A stretch of 62,007 nt of DNA from Lachnospiraceae bacterium Zagget2 (GCA_001941045.1 MSHD01000011.1:1-62007), one strand, 5' to 3'; positions 7,600 to 16,808 are shown, counted from the stretch's first letter. Translations and numbers: made by a program. Notes: generated from the letters alone by a model not told the origin.

Positions 7600-7932
7600 A
7601 TGCAGCATCCTCGCGCCGAATTCGACATTCTGAACAAAATTACCGAAGAACGCGAAAAGAGAAACTGGACTGAGTATACGCTCGCAAAAAATTCCGATCT
7701 CACGCAGTCCACCATATCATCCTGGTATCGTAAAAACATGGAGCCATCCATAGCTTCCATCGAGAAAATATGTCATGGACTGGGTATTACCATGTCTCAA
7801 TTTTTCTCCAGCTCCCCGGAGGGACCAGATTTCACTCCCGACCAGCAGGAGCTTTTCGCCCTCTGGGTCCGCCTAAACGCAAGTCAAAAAGACGCTATCC
7901 TGCAAATGATACATTCATTTATCGATAAATAA
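7600..7932 (+). CDS. XRE-family helix-turn-helix regulator
   Basis: A 110-residue protein with a Cro/CI-type domain at residues 10-68: the HTH is LAKNSDLTQSTISSWYRKN, followed by PSIASIEKICHGLGITMSQFF. The C-terminal 40 residues end in a short helix typical of stand-alone clostridial XRE proteins. The start is set by GGAGGT nine bases upstream. The 22-bp inverted repeat in its 5' region is a candidate binding site. Confidence 0.85.
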   Translation: MQHPRAEFDILNKITEEREKRNWTEYTLAKNSDLTQSTISSWYRKNMEPSIASIEKICHGLGITMSQFFSSSPEGPDFTPDQQELFALWVRLNASQKDAILQMIHSFIDK

Positions 7933-7941
7933 ATCCCGAGT

Positions 7942-8475
7942 CTAATCCATCCCTATCCGGCTGATCAGCGTATGGCTCCCTGACGCGAAATATCCAAACC
8001 CTACTTCAATGCAGATTTTTCCGCACAGCGACGGCGACCAGAAAAGGCCCTGGATATAAAACAGGACTCCGCACAATAATTCTGCTTTTGCGAGCATTCT
8101 TCCCGATTCGTCCAGAAGTCCCAGAATGCCTGCCAGAATCGTAATCACTCCCACTAACAGGCCAAGTGTCCTAAGTTCGGAACCCTGCATACTGACATGA
8201 CCAATCAGGTAAATCGGTATGCCAAGTACAATCCGTACAACATGGATCACTTTGCATTTTGTCCAGTCCGTCTTCCCACGCAACTCCCTTACAATCTGCA
8301 AGGCTCCGGTGCTTCCGAATATGATTCCCGCAAGCAGAGCTGTTTTTCCCACCAGGGACGAGGAATCTGCCCTTGCATAGGAGAGAAGTATCACACCTAT
8401 CATTACATTGGCAATTCCTATCTCTCTTCGGCTTCTTGTTCGCATTTCTTCCGGTGTGTATTCCTTTAAAAACAT
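7942..8475 (-). CDS. Multi-pass membrane protein of unknown function
   Basis: A 177-residue protein with about five hydrophobic segments (for example IGIANVMIGVILLSYA and LGLLVGVITILAGILGLL). The ATG at 8475 (MFLKEYTPEE) is preferred over one 15 bases upstream because AGAGGGA lies six bases before it and overlaps the alternative start. It converges with the XRE gene, nine bases apart. No family is recognised. Confidence 0.55.
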   Translation of the reverse strand: MFLKEYTPEEMRTRSRREIGIANVMIGVILLSYARADSSSLVGKTALLAGIIFGSTGALQIVRELRGKTDWTKCKVIHVVRIVLGIPIYLIGHVSMQGSELRTLGLLVGVITILAGILGLLDESGRMLAKAELLCGVLFYIQGLFWSPSLCGKICIEVGFGYFASGSHTLISRIGMD

Positions 8476-8678
8476 GATTTTCCCTCTCATTTCACTTATA
8501 TTTGCAGTCCAAAAACTGTTTTAAGGGGTTCTATATCTGCATTGTAGCATTTGAGGTGGACACATCCTGTCCTTTTGATTTTCCATTTCAAAAATATTTC
8601 GGATTGAAAAAAACAATCTGATCGAGTTTATCAGTCATTAATCAGGCGGATATCCTGTGAAGTCTTTCTAAAAAAAGA

Positions 8679-8704
8679 ACCCCGGCAGCTTTCTCTGTCG
8701 GGGT
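8679..8704 (-). terminator. Rho-independent terminator
   Basis: A 9-bp stem CCCCGGCAG/CTGTCGGGG (8680-8688 with 8695-8703, one G-U pair) is followed on the minus strand by a run of T residues (8676-8670). It lies downstream of the AlbA_2 pseudogene. Confidence 0.75.
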
Positions 8705-8767
8705 CTGACAAGCAGAAATATTTATGGTATTATCTTCTTTATGCCTCCTTCTGCTTTGATGATAGAA

Positions 8768-9455
8768 TTACTTCAGTTTATATTTCTTGGTCGCACCTCT
8801 TCCGACAATCTCGATCAACCCATTTTCGCTCATCTGACGAGCGAGCAGATAGGCTCTTGTCTTTTTGATGTTCAGCAGCTCTTGCAGATCCTCGTCGGTC
8901 ATTTCGCCGTACTCAGCTAAATAATCCATTACCGTTTTCATTTGTGGAGTAACTGCCACAGGTACTTTTTCAATTGATTGCGGGGTTGAGAAATGCCGTT
9001 GCGAATATCGTCCAACTGCTTGAAGATGGAGCCTCCAAACTCCTTTGCATACTTAAAGGTGATATTCGCTTCATCACCAAATACAGCGATCTTGGTTGTA
9101 TGCTGACACTGATCTGACAGGATCATAGCCAGATTGGTATACTGATCGTCGTGTATGTTACGCAGACCGAGCGCAATGTATTTTTCTTCGGAAAAATCAA
9201 CCTTATACCGCTTGAAGGTGCGCTCTGCTTCCTCAAAGGACAGCTCCTGCGTAGCTGTACGCATTTCCTCGAACACATCGCCATCAGAATCTTTGATCAT
9301 TCTGCGAATTTAATCCGAAGATGCCTGTACGCTTGATACACCCTGACGAATATAAACGCCATTGGGCTTCATTACCTTGGAGAACGTATCGCACGAACAT
9401 GGTGACATCCGGTGCAATCGCATCACGGATGCCATTGGTCAGGCGGGTATACTCT
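8768..9455 (-). pseudogene. Decayed AlbA_2/AAA_4-type DNA-binding ATPase-like gene
   Basis: Remnant of a gene for a Schlafen-like AlbA_2 domain protein with a C-terminal winged helix. Read on the minus strand, YTRLTNGIRDAIAPDVTMF is a typical AlbA_2 segment. Then comes a deletion, then KVMKPNGVYIRQGVSSVQAS, an in-frame TAA where CAA is expected, and IRRMIKDSDGDVFEEMRTAT. About 100 further residues end at a large deletion and a frameshift near 8965 in an A-run. The C-terminal winged helix (residues such as KTVMDYLAEYGEMTDEDLQE) survives in another frame at 8768-8959. No intact product is possible. Confidence 0.75.
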
Positions 9456-9932
9456 GATTTTCACTTTTTTCAATATTATAAGGTGAAAATTCACTTTTTT
9501 CACCGCCTCGATGTGAAAATTCGTTTTTGTGTTGAAAGACACGCAAAAATCCCAGACCGGACAATCTGGGATTCCTGCGTTGAAATGTATAACTACCAGG
9601 GGATAGAGAAAAGCATAACAAAAGGGATAGTGCTGTTTGCAGCGCTATCCCCTTTGATAACAAAATTAATTATACCGATTTTGTGAAGCAAGTCAAGCCT
9701 TCCCCGAATTTCCATAATTTCTACGGAATCCCGTTATTATTCCAAAATATTTTCTTAAAATAGCATTGTTGGCCTTCACATTCTATCTGTTTTTGCAGCT
9801 TTTGTATTTCCAGTACAGGATTTGTCTGTTTTCTCAATTTATTCTCGTATTTTCAGGATATTTTCAGTTATTTTCAACAATGTTATACTATTTTCATAAG
9901 CAAAAATCGGCGCAACAAGGAGGATTCGATCT
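9456..9932. other. Intergenic region with degenerate repeats and hairpins
   Basis: About 480 bases without a convincing gene. It holds three degenerate 30-base units (from about 9453, 9483 and 9513) sharing TTCACTTTTTTCA or GTGAAAATTC. It also holds a short hairpin at 9551-9570 and a strong hairpin with arms 9621-9635 and 9640-9654 (GGATAGTGCTG/CAGCGCTATCC core) that lacks a T-run on the plus strand. The rest is AT-rich and leads into the phased heptamers and promoter of the next gene. Confidence 0.5.
9849..9896 (+). promoter_or_regulatory. Phased ATTTTCA repeats with promoter -10
   Basis: The heptamer ATTTTCA occurs at 9849, 9860, 9870 and 9890, that is at steps of 11, 10 and 20 bases, all on one face of the helix. 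TATACT (9884-9889) lies between the last two and could be the -10 box, with TTTTCA (9861-9866) 17 bases upstream as a poor -35. This suggests activator-dependent expression or intrinsic bending. Confidence 0.4.
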
Positions 9933-10988
9933 ATGAAAATAACAGAAAGAGAATGTAATCAGCTTGCATTTCAGCACCAGGACACCCCCTGGGTTCCGTC
10001 CCCGAGTACCGGCCAGGACACCTGTATTCCCACCGTCATTGAGGAGGGTGCAAGAGGATATGGTGTCACAACCGACTGGTTTGGAGTGAAATATCTTTAC
10101 CGCGAAGATCAGCCCGGTCCGATGCCGGTGGAGTCCGAGCCCAAAATTACGGATATCGAAAATTGGAGAGATGTTGTTACCTTTCCGGATCTGGACAAAT
10201 ATGACTGGGAAGGATGGGCTGCCAAAGACACCGCCGGCTGGGATCGTGTCAACAAATTGTCCAATGTCATTCTGATCAACGGCTGCTTCGAAAGTCTTCA
10301 CATGTTCTGCGGATTCGAGGAAGCTCTTGTAAACATTATGATAGACGAAGAGGCCTCTTCTGATTTTATGGGCGCGATTGCTGACTATAAGATCGGACTG
10401 ATTGAACGCATCGCAAAATATTACAAGCCGGACATGATACAGTTCCATGACGACTACTCAAACAATGATAATTTATTCATGCCGATTGATAAATGGCAGC
10501 GAATCATCAAACCTCACCTGAAACGCGTGATTGACGCCGTACACGGACTGGGAATGATTTACCAGCACCACTCCTGTGGCAAGATCCATGATCTGATCCC
10601 GGAACTGGTCGGGCTCGGTGTGGACGCGCTGAATCCGGTACAGATTCAGAACAATCCTCTTGAAGTGAAGCAGCAGTTCGGCGATAAGCTCACGGTATGT
10701 GGTGGTTTTGACAATCAGGGTGTGCTGGACAACGCTTACGCCACCACACAGCAGATCAGAGATTCCATCAATGAGACGCTTAACACGCTGGCTCCGGGCG
10801 GAAAGTGGATGGCACTCTGTGGGTTCGTGGACAAATTTGCGGACAGGAAACAGATCTGGCTTGACTGTCTGGATGAATATAACCGCCCTCTGATGGAAAA
10901 GGCCGGTGTGCCCTGGGAAAGACATATTGCAAAAGACGTTAATGTTTACAACCTGGCTGACAATGCGGAAAGGCAGCAGAACGGCTAA
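9933..10988 (+). CDS. Uroporphyrinogen-decarboxylase-fold methyltransferase (MtaA/MtbA-like)
   Basis: A 351-residue protein of the UroD/MtaA superfamily. Members without a decarboxylase role move methyl groups between methylated substrates or corrinoid proteins and a thiol or tetrahydrofolate, using a zinc site. Here the likely zinc ligands are HHSCGK (about 210-215) and the later VCGGFDNQG (about 255). The start follows AAGGAGG. The gene stands alone between phased repeats and a strong terminator, with no corrinoid protein or reactivase next to it, so the substrate is unknown. True HemE is unlikely because the N-terminal substrate motif is absent. Confidence 0.75.
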   Translation: MKITERECNQLAFQHQDTPWVPSPSTGQDTCIPTVIEEGARGYGVTTDWFGVKYLYREDQPGPMPVESEPKITDIENWRDVVTFPDLDKYDWEGWAAKDTAGWDRVNKLSNVILINGCFESLHMFCGFEEALVNIMIDEEASSDFMGAIADYKIGLIERIAKYYKPDMIQFHDDYSNNDNLFMPIDKWQRIIKPHLKRVIDAVHGLGMIYQHHSCGKIHDLIPELVGLGVDALNPVQIQNNPLEVKQQFGDKLTVCGGFDNQGVLDNAYATTQQIRDSINETLNTLAPGGKWMALCGFVDKFADRKQIWLDCLDEYNRPLMEKAGVPWERHIAKDVNVYNLADNAERQQNG

Positions 10989-11136
10989 ACAGGCAGAACC
11001 TTCGTTCACATTTTGTTCGTTTCTCATTAAAAAACGCTTAATCTGAAGAACATCATTCCTTCACGATTTCTGCATATAATAAGACCATCAGAACAAGACA
11101 GCCAGCTAATACTTTTAAATAAACTTTTTCATAATA

Positions 11137-11173
11137 ATGCCGGGGGAGCAGCCCCCGGCATCCTCCCTTTTTT
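11137..11173 (+). terminator. Rho-independent terminator of the methyltransferase gene
   Basis: A 10-bp perfect GC-rich stem (11137-11146 with 11152-11161) and a five-base loop are followed by CCTCCC and a run of T residues (11168-11173). Confidence 0.85.
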
Positions 11174-11203
11174 CATCCCCCTCCCGTCACGGAAAGGGGG
11201 ATG
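11174..11203 (-). terminator. Terminator of rpiB
   Basis: A 9-bp perfect stem CATCCCCCT/AGGGGGATG (11174-11182 with 11195-11203) followed on the minus strand by a T-run. It is seven bases past the rpiB stop and back-to-back with the plus-strand terminator. Confidence 0.75.
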
Positions 11204-11209
11204 GTTTTT

Positions 11210-11662
11210 CTACTTATTATACTTCGCCTCAATATCGCAGATCTTCTGCACGCGCTCTGCGTGTCTTCCACCCTCAAACTCACTGCCGAAGAACGCATCC
11301 AGGATCATCTTCGCAAGCTCATTTCCGACCACGCGGGCGCCAAAAGCGATGATCTGAGAATTGTTATGCTTTGCAGTCATCATCGCGGAATACGGCTCGC
11401 TGCACACCGCGGCGCGGATGCCGGGCACCTTGTTCGCCGCCAGAGAGATACCGATGCCTGTCCCGCAGATCAGCACCCCCTTCTCGACTTCTCCGGCCTT
11501 GATGGCTTCCGCCACCTTGAGTCCCTGATCCGGATAGTCCACACGGACGGAAGCGTCATAGGCGCCATAATCTACGCACTCATAACCTTTCTGCGTCATG
11601 TACTCCATCATTTCTTTTTTCAGCTCAATCGCTGTGTGGTCACAGCCAAATCCTACTTTCAT
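11210..11662 (-). CDS. rpiB: Ribose-5-phosphate isomerase B
   Basis: A 150-residue cytosolic enzyme of the RpiB/LacAB family that interconverts ribose 5-phosphate and ribulose 5-phosphate in the pentose phosphate pathway. Visible signatures are GCDHTAIELK at the N-terminus, the catalytic-Cys loop ICGTGIGISLAANK (about 66-79), and KHNNSQIIAFGARVVG. Length is normal. The start has AGAGGAGGT nine bases upstream. It is divergent from the fucokinase/pyrophosphorylase gene with overlapping promoter elements. A sugar-specific paralogue (allose or galactose phosphate) cannot be excluded. Confidence 0.9.
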   Translation of the reverse strand: MKVGFGCDHTAIELKKEMMEYMTQKGYECVDYGAYDASVRVDYPDQGLKVAEAIKAGEVEKGVLICGTGIGISLAANKVPGIRAAVCSEPYSAMMTAKHNNSQIIAFGARVVGNELAKMILDAFFGSEFEGGRHAERVQKICDIEAKYNK

Positions 11663-11716
11663 ATTCTCTTAGACCTCCTCTGTCTGTATTTGCGGCAGGC
11701 GCCGCTCATTGCATAT

Positions 11717-11772
11717 AGTATAACAAACCTCCGCCAATTTGACTACACAAATTATCCCGGGTCTGGTATAAT
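11717..11772. promoter_or_regulatory. Divergent promoters of rpiB and fkp
   Basis: Plus strand: an extended -10 TGG-TATAAT (11764-11772) with TACACA (11744-11749) 17 bases upstream. Minus strand: TATACT (11722-11717) with TAGTCA (11745-11740), also at 17. The two -35 boxes overlap, so the polymerases should compete. Confidence 0.6.
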
Positions 11773-11805
11773 AGAGAAACGAAATTTTCCGGAGGACAAG
11801 AAAAC

Positions 11806-14694
11806 ATGACCGATTATACCACACTGTTTGAGCAGCAGTCTTACAATGATGCGCTTGAGAACTATCAGCAGGTGCTGGCCGGCAGGGCGACGGCATGGGA
11901 TTATATCATATTGACCGCCTCGAATGAGGCGCAGGCGCGTGCTTATGAGGAGCAGATCTCTTATCGGAAACAGATTCATCAGCTCCCGGAGGCGACGCAT
12001 TTTGCGGTTCTGCCTGACCCGGATGGCAAACGGGTCGGCAGCGGCGGCGCGACGCTGAATGCGCTGCTCTATGTGTGCCACCGAGAGGCGCTCGATTGCC
12101 TGCGCATCCTCGTGATCCATTCCGGCGGCGACAGCCGGCGGATCCCACAGTACTCTGCCTGCGGCAAGCTGTTCTCCCCGGTGCCGCGGCTGCTGCCTGA
12201 CGGGCGGCGCTCCACCCTGTTCGATGAATTTATGATCGGCATGAGCACCGTCGCGCCGCGTATCAGCGAGGGCATGCTCGTCTGCTCCGGAGATGTACTG
12301 CTTTTGTTCAATGCGCTCCAGATCGACTTCTATTCCCGCGGCGCGGCCGCCCTCTCGATCAAGGAGGATGTGGAGACCGGCAAAAATCATGGTGTTTATA
12401 CGCGCGATGAGGAGGGAAATGTCGGCCATTTCCTGCACAAACAGAGCGTGGAGAGGCTCCGGGAACTCGGCGCGGTGGACGCCTCGGGGAAGGTCGATAT
12501 CGACACCGGCGCCGTGATTCTGGACCGAGAGCTGCTGACAAGCCTTTACGAGCTCGTAAAGGATCACCCCGAAGATTATATCAATGAGAACGCCCTGCTC
12601 TCATTCTACGCGGACTTTCTCTACCCGCTGGCGAGCGGCTCTTCTCTGGAGCAGTTCTACAAGGAACAGCCGGAAGGCGAATTTACTCCGCAGCTCCACG
12701 CCTGCCGCACTGCGCTCTGGGAGGCGCTGCATCCGTTCCGCATGCGGCTGATCCGTATGTCGCCCGCGTCGTTCATCCACTTTGGGACCACACAGGAGCT
12801 GCTGCGTATGATGACCGGCGATCTTCCGAAATATCGCTTTCTCGGCTGGTCCGGAAATGTAAATTCTAATGTAGCCAATCCGTCCTATGCTGTCAGCAAC
12901 AGCTATATCAGCCGCCGCGCCAGCATCGCAGAGGACAGCTATATTGAGGACTGCTATATCCACCATGGCAGCACAGTCGGACGCGGCTGTATCCTCTCCG
13001 GCGTGACGCTGAACGGAGAGACCGTACCGGACGGAACGGTTCTGCATGGTCTGAAGCTCGAGGACGGGCGTTTCGCCGTCCGTATGTATGGCACCGGGGA
13101 TAATCCAAAGGAAAACTTTCTGTTTGGAGAGGATCTGGGACAGCCGCTCTGGATCGCACCGGTCTGCCCGGTCTGCGATACCATCGAGGAGGCGGTGGCA
13201 AAGGCACTTTCCCGCACACCGGCCGACGAGATGACCAGTCTCTGCGACAGTTTCCGAAACGCTGACGTGACCGCGATCCTGCCCTGGCAGGAAAAGCTTC
13301 TGGACAAGGTGCGCTCCGAGAGTATCCTGCAGGCGATCGACGACGGCGTCTGGGTGGAAAAGCTTCAGATTGAAGTGACTCCGCGGATTGAACGTTATCT
13401 TGTGCGCGAAGCAGAACGGATGGATGAAAGCATTCCGGAACAGTTCAGCAGGAAAATACGCATTTACTATTATCTGTCCCGTCTCGTTCCGGACAGAGAT
13501 GCCGCGCAGCGCCTTACGGGGAAATGTTTCGAAACCATCTCTGCAAGCGTCCTGAACGCCGCGATCGCGGGGACGCATTACCAGCCGGAGCTGCGGCTGG
13601 TGAAGGAGCAGACCATTACCCGTCTGCCGGTTCGCGTCAACTGGGGCGGCGGCTGGAGCGATACCCCTCCCTACTGCATGGAACACGGCGGCACCGTGCT
13701 GAACGCTGCACTCTCCTTTGACGGAAGGCTGCCCATCGAAGTGACGCTGAAAAAGATTCCGGAGCACAAGATTATCCTCACTTCCACCGACATCGGCTCC
13801 TATCGGGAATTCAGCGACGTCCGGGAGCTGCAGGACTGCCAGAATCCGCACGACGCCTTCGCTCTTCACAAGGCGGCGCTGATCGTCTGCGGCCTTATTC
13901 CGCTGCAGGAGGAGATTCCGGTCGGGGAGATCTGCCGCCATCTCGGCGGAGGGCTTTATTTTAACACAAGGGTTATTGACATTCCGAAGGGCTCCGGCCT
14001 TGGCACGAGCTCCATCCTGGCAGGCGCCTGTGTCAAGGGCCTCTATGAGATGCTCGGCATCCCGGCCACGCAGAACGAGCTCTACAACCGTGTCCTTTGC
14101 ATGGAACAGCTCATGTCGACAGGCGGAGGCTGGCAGGACCAGGTAGGCGGTCTCGCCCCTGGCGTCAAGATGGTCACATCCCGCACCGGCCTGAAGCAGG
14201 AGATCGAGTGTACGCCGCTCCGAATTTCCGATGAGACACTGGAGGAACTGAACGAGCGCTTCTGCCTGATCTATACCGGGCAGCGCAGACTCGCCCGGAA
14301 TCTGCTGCGTGAAGTGACCGGTCGATATATCGGCAATAATCCGGACAGCCTCAGCGCGCTCTACGATATTCAGCGCTCAGCGGTCCTGATGCGTTTTGAA
14401 CTGGAAAAGGGAAATGTGGACGGCTTTGCCCGCCTGCTCAGCGAGCACTGGGATCTCTCAAGAAAGCTGGACGCGGGCTGCACCAACATCTGTATCGATC
14501 AGATCCTGCTCTCCATCGACGACCTGATCGCCGGAAAGATGATCTGCGGCGCGGGCGGCGGCGGCTTCCTGCAGGTAGTGCTCCGGAAAGGTGTGTCAAA
14601 AGATGCGCTCCGGAAACGGCTGCGCGATGTTTTCCAGGACAGCGGCGTCTCCGTCTGGGACAGCCGCATAGAAAAAGGAGCTACAGTCTCGTAG
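11806..14694 (+). CDS. fkp: Bifunctional L-fucokinase / GDP-L-fucose pyrophosphorylase
   Basis: A 962-residue protein close in length to Bacteroides Fkp (about 950). It should phosphorylate L-fucose and join fucose 1-phosphate to GMP, making GDP-fucose by salvage for surface glycans. The N-terminal half has the pyrophosphorylase loop RVGSGGATLNALL (about 68-80) and GGDSRRIPQYSACGK. A beta-helix linker follows (ISRRASIAEDSYIEDCYIHH). The C-terminal third is a GHMP kinase with NWGGGWSDTPPYC, the ATP loop PKGSGLGTSSILAGA and GGGWQDQVGG. The start follows CGGAGGAC. Its 3' end overlaps convergent galK by 14 bases. Confidence 0.88.
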   Translation: MTDYTTLFEQQSYNDALENYQQVLAGRATAWDYIILTASNEAQARAYEEQISYRKQIHQLPEATHFAVLPDPDGKRVGSGGATLNALLYVCHREALDCLRILVIHSGGDSRRIPQYSACGKLFSPVPRLLPDGRRSTLFDEFMIGMSTVAPRISEGMLVCSGDVLLLFNALQIDFYSRGAAALSIKEDVETGKNHGVYTRDEEGNVGHFLHKQSVERLRELGAVDASGKVDIDTGAVILDRELLTSLYELVKDHPEDYINENALLSFYADFLYPLASGSSLEQFYKEQPEGEFTPQLHACRTALWEALHPFRMRLIRMSPASFIHFGTTQELLRMMTGDLPKYRFLGWSGNVNSNVANPSYAVSNSYISRRASIAEDSYIEDCYIHHGSTVGRGCILSGVTLNGETVPDGTVLHGLKLEDGRFAVRMYGTGDNPKENFLFGEDLGQPLWIAPVCPVCDTIEEAVAKALSRTPADEMTSLCDSFRNADVTAILPWQEKLLDKVRSESILQAIDDGVWVEKLQIEVTPRIERYLVREAERMDESIPEQFSRKIRIYYYLSRLVPDRDAAQRLTGKCFETISASVLNAAIAGTHYQPELRLVKEQTITRLPVRVNWGGGWSDTPPYCMEHGGTVLNAALSFDGRLPIEVTLKKIPEHKIILTSTDIGSYREFSDVRELQDCQNPHDAFALHKAALIVCGLIPLQEEIPVGEICRHLGGGLYFNTRVIDIPKGSGLGTSSILAGACVKGLYEMLGIPATQNELYNRVLCMEQLMSTGGGWQDQVGGLAPGVKMVTSRTGLKQEIECTPLRISDETLEELNERFCLIYTGQRRLARNLLREVTGRYIGNNPDSLSALYDIQRSAVLMRFELEKGNVDGFARLLSEHWDLSRKLDAGCTNICIDQILLSIDDLIAGKMICGAGGGGFLQVVLRKGVSKDALRKRLRDVFQDSGVSVWDSRIEKGATVS

Positions 14695-15847
14695 CTCCGT
14701 CACCTGATTCTACCACATAGAACTCTGCCCGGCGGCCCGTCCGCCGGGTATAATTTTTCCCGACTTTTTCGATAAATTCACTGACGGAGTCCTCTTCGAC
14801 GATACTGATCGTACAGCCCCCGTATCCGGCTCCCATCATCCGGGAACCGATGACGCCGTCGAGCTCCCAGGCCTCCTCCACGAGAACATCCAGCTCCTCA
14901 CAGGAAACCTCATGGTCTTCCTTCAGGGACAGATGCGAGGCATTCATGAGCTGTCCGAATTCCCGGATATCGCCTCTCTTCATCGCCTCCACCGCCTGGC
15001 GGGTCCGCTGATTCTCCGTCACGACATGGCGCGCCCTGCGCACGCGCACCGGGCTCTTGATCATCTCCTGTACCTGTTCGAAGACCTCCGCGGTCAGCTC
15101 GCAGAGATTGTTGATCGAGATCACTCTCTGCAGCTCTCTCAGCGCCTGATCGCACTCGCGCCTGCGCTCAAGCGTGCGCTCCACCAGTCCTTCCCTGGCC
15201 TTTCCGCTGTTCGTGATAATCATCTTTTCATGCGGCAGATCGAGCGGTGCATAGCTGTAGGAAAAGTCGCTCGTATCGAGCAGGATCGCGTGATCCTTCT
15301 TTCCCATCGCAACGGTGAAGGGGTCGAGAATTCCGCCGCCGTTCTTCATATATTCGCCTTCCGCCAGCGCGCTGAACAGGGCGATGTCAACCTTTGTCAC
15401 ATTCTCAAGGCCCATCAGATCGCGAAGGATCAGACCGGTCGCCACGTTGATCGAAGCGGAGGAGCCTATGCCGAGTCCCTTCGGGATCTCCCCGTAATAC
15501 AGAAGGTCAAGCCCGCCTTCTACGGAATAACCCTTCGCGATAAAGGTACGGATCACGCCCTTCGGATAATTTCCCCAGTCGTCCTCCGCCCGGTAATCGA
15601 GCTCATCTCCGGCGCGATCCAGGACTCCGCTCTCCGGATAGTTCAGCGAGCAGAAACGGAAACGGTTGTCCGGGCGTCTTCTCGCTGCCACATAGGTTCC
15701 CGCCGTAAGCGTACAGGCGAAGATATGCCCGCCATTGTAGTCTGTGTGCTCGCCGATCAGATTTGCCCTTCCCGGCGCAAAGTAGACGCTGACCTCGCCG
15801 CCCTTTCCGTAGATTTCCTCAAATTTCCCGATCATCCGCTGTTTCAT
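14681..15847 (-). CDS. galK: Galactokinase
   Basis: A 388-residue GHMP-family kinase making galactose 1-phosphate in the Leloir pathway. Signatures: APGRANLIGEHTDYNGG (galactokinase signature, about 26-42), the phosphate loop PKGLGIGSSASINVATGL, and GAGYGGCTI near the C-terminus. ATG 15847 (MKQRMIGKF) is chosen over one 51 bases upstream because GAGGG precedes it and the family starts near here. No galT or galE is adjacent. It has its own promoter, divergent from uppP, and converges with fkp. A related GHMP sugar kinase of other specificity is possible. Confidence 0.88.
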   Translation of the reverse strand: MKQRMIGKFEEIYGKGGEVSVYFAPGRANLIGEHTDYNGGHIFACTLTAGTYVAARRRPDNRFRFCSLNYPESGVLDRAGDELDYRAEDDWGNYPKGVIRTFIAKGYSVEGGLDLLYYGEIPKGLGIGSSASINVATGLILRDLMGLENVTKVDIALFSALAEGEYMKNGGGILDPFTVAMGKKDHAILLDTSDFSYSYAPLDLPHEKMIITNSGKAREGLVERTLERRRECDQALRELQRVISINNLCELTAEVFEQVQEMIKSPVRVRRARHVVTENQRTRQAVEAMKRGDIREFGQLMNASHLSLKEDHEVSCEELDVLVEEAWELDGVIGSRMMGAGYGGCTISIVEEDSVSEFIEKVGKNYTRRTGRRAEFYVVESGDGATRL

Positions 15848-15893
15848 AACATTTTCCCTCGCTTTAGATCCGCCGAATCGACATATTTTTATT

Positions 15894-15952
15894 ATCATAG
15901 CATAAATCCTTTTTTTTGTTAAGTTGACTTTTAGGCATCCGCTCGCTACAAT
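15894..15952. promoter_or_regulatory. Divergent promoters of galK and uppP
   Basis: Minus strand TTAACA (15922-15917) and TATGAT (15899-15894), spacing 17, for galK. Plus strand TTGACT (15924-15929) and TACAAT (15947-15952), spacing 17, for uppP. The -35 boxes are one base apart. Confidence 0.7.
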
Positions 15953-15985
15953 GAGTATGTATTTTCTGGAAAAGGAGTTTTACAG

Positions 15986-16798
15986 ATGTTGGAGTTCTTA
16001 AAAGTTATTATTCTCGGAATTGTGGAGGGTATTACCGAGTGGCTTCCTATCTCCAGTACCGGTCACATGATTCTCGTAGAGCAGTTTATTCAGCTGAATG
16101 TTTCCGACGCGTTTATGGAGATGTTCCGCGTCGTCATCCAGCTCGGTGCGATTCTGGCTGTGGTCGTCCTGTACTTTCCGAAGCTGTGGCCCTTCTGCTC
16201 TCCGGAAAACGGCTGGATCAAAAAGGATACCTGGATTCTCTGGTTCAAGGTTCTGGTAGCCGCGCTGCCCGCGGCGGTGATCGGACTTTTGTTCGATGAC
16301 GCGATCGACGCGGCATTTTACAACTATGTGACCGTTGCCATTATGCTGATCGTCTACGGCGTTCTGTTCATTATCGTTGAGAACCGGCGGCCGAAGAAGC
16401 GCTATAAATCGCTCGAACAGCTTCCCTGGTCCATCGCCTTCGGCATCGGCGTCTTCCAGGTACTGGCACTGATCCCCGGCACCTCCCGTTCCGGAGCCAC
16501 GATTCTCGGCGGCATCCTGCTCGGGACCTCGCGCGGCGTCGCGGCGGAGTTCAGCTTCTTTCTCGCCATCCCGGTCATGTTCGGAGCGAGCCTTCTGAAG
16601 ATCCTGAAATTCGGCCTTGTATTTACCAGCTACGAGATCGCGATTCTGCTTGTCGGCATGGTCACCGCCTTCCTGGTCTCGATTTTCGCGATCCGCTTCC
16701 TGATGGGTTACATTCGAAAGCACAATTTTATTCCCTTCGGCATCTACCGCATCGTGCTCGGTGTCCTTGTTCTGGGGTATTTTATGATATTTGGATAG
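15986..16798 (+). CDS. uppP: Undecaprenyl-diphosphatase (BacA/UppP)
   Basis: A 270-residue integral membrane phosphatase that recycles undecaprenyl pyrophosphate for cell-wall synthesis and can give bacitracin tolerance. The family signatures are clear: [20 protein letters not shown] (residues 11-30) and the P-loop-like [15 protein letters not shown] (about 163-177). About seven or eight hydrophobic helices are predicted. Length is normal. The start follows AAAGGAG. The DUF815 gene begins 10 bases after its stop. Confidence 0.93.
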   Translation: MLEFLKVIILGIVEGITEWLPISSTGHMILVEQFIQLNVSDAFMEMFRVVIQLGAILAVVVLYFPKLWPFCSPENGWIKKDTWILWFKVLVAALPAAVIGLLFDDAIDAAFYNYVTVAIMLIVYGVLFIIVENRRPKKRYKSLEQLPWSIAFGIGVFQVLALIPGTSRSGATILGGILLGTSRGVAAEFSFFLAIPVMFGASLLKILKFGLVFTSYEIAILLVGMVTAFLVSIFAIRFLMGYIRKHNFIPFGIYRIVLGVLVLGYFMIFG

Positions 16799-16808
16799 GA
16801 GAAATAGA

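Noticed and set aside
9621-9654. Hairpin read as a terminator
   Set aside because: The stem is strong but lacks a T-run on either strand directly after it, so it was left in the intergenic description.
12601-13941. 446-codon open frame antisense to fkp
   Set aside because: It lies fully opposite the conserved fkp gene, has no ribosome binding site and reads as low-information Arg/Ala/Gln-rich protein, typical of antisense frames in GC-rich genes.
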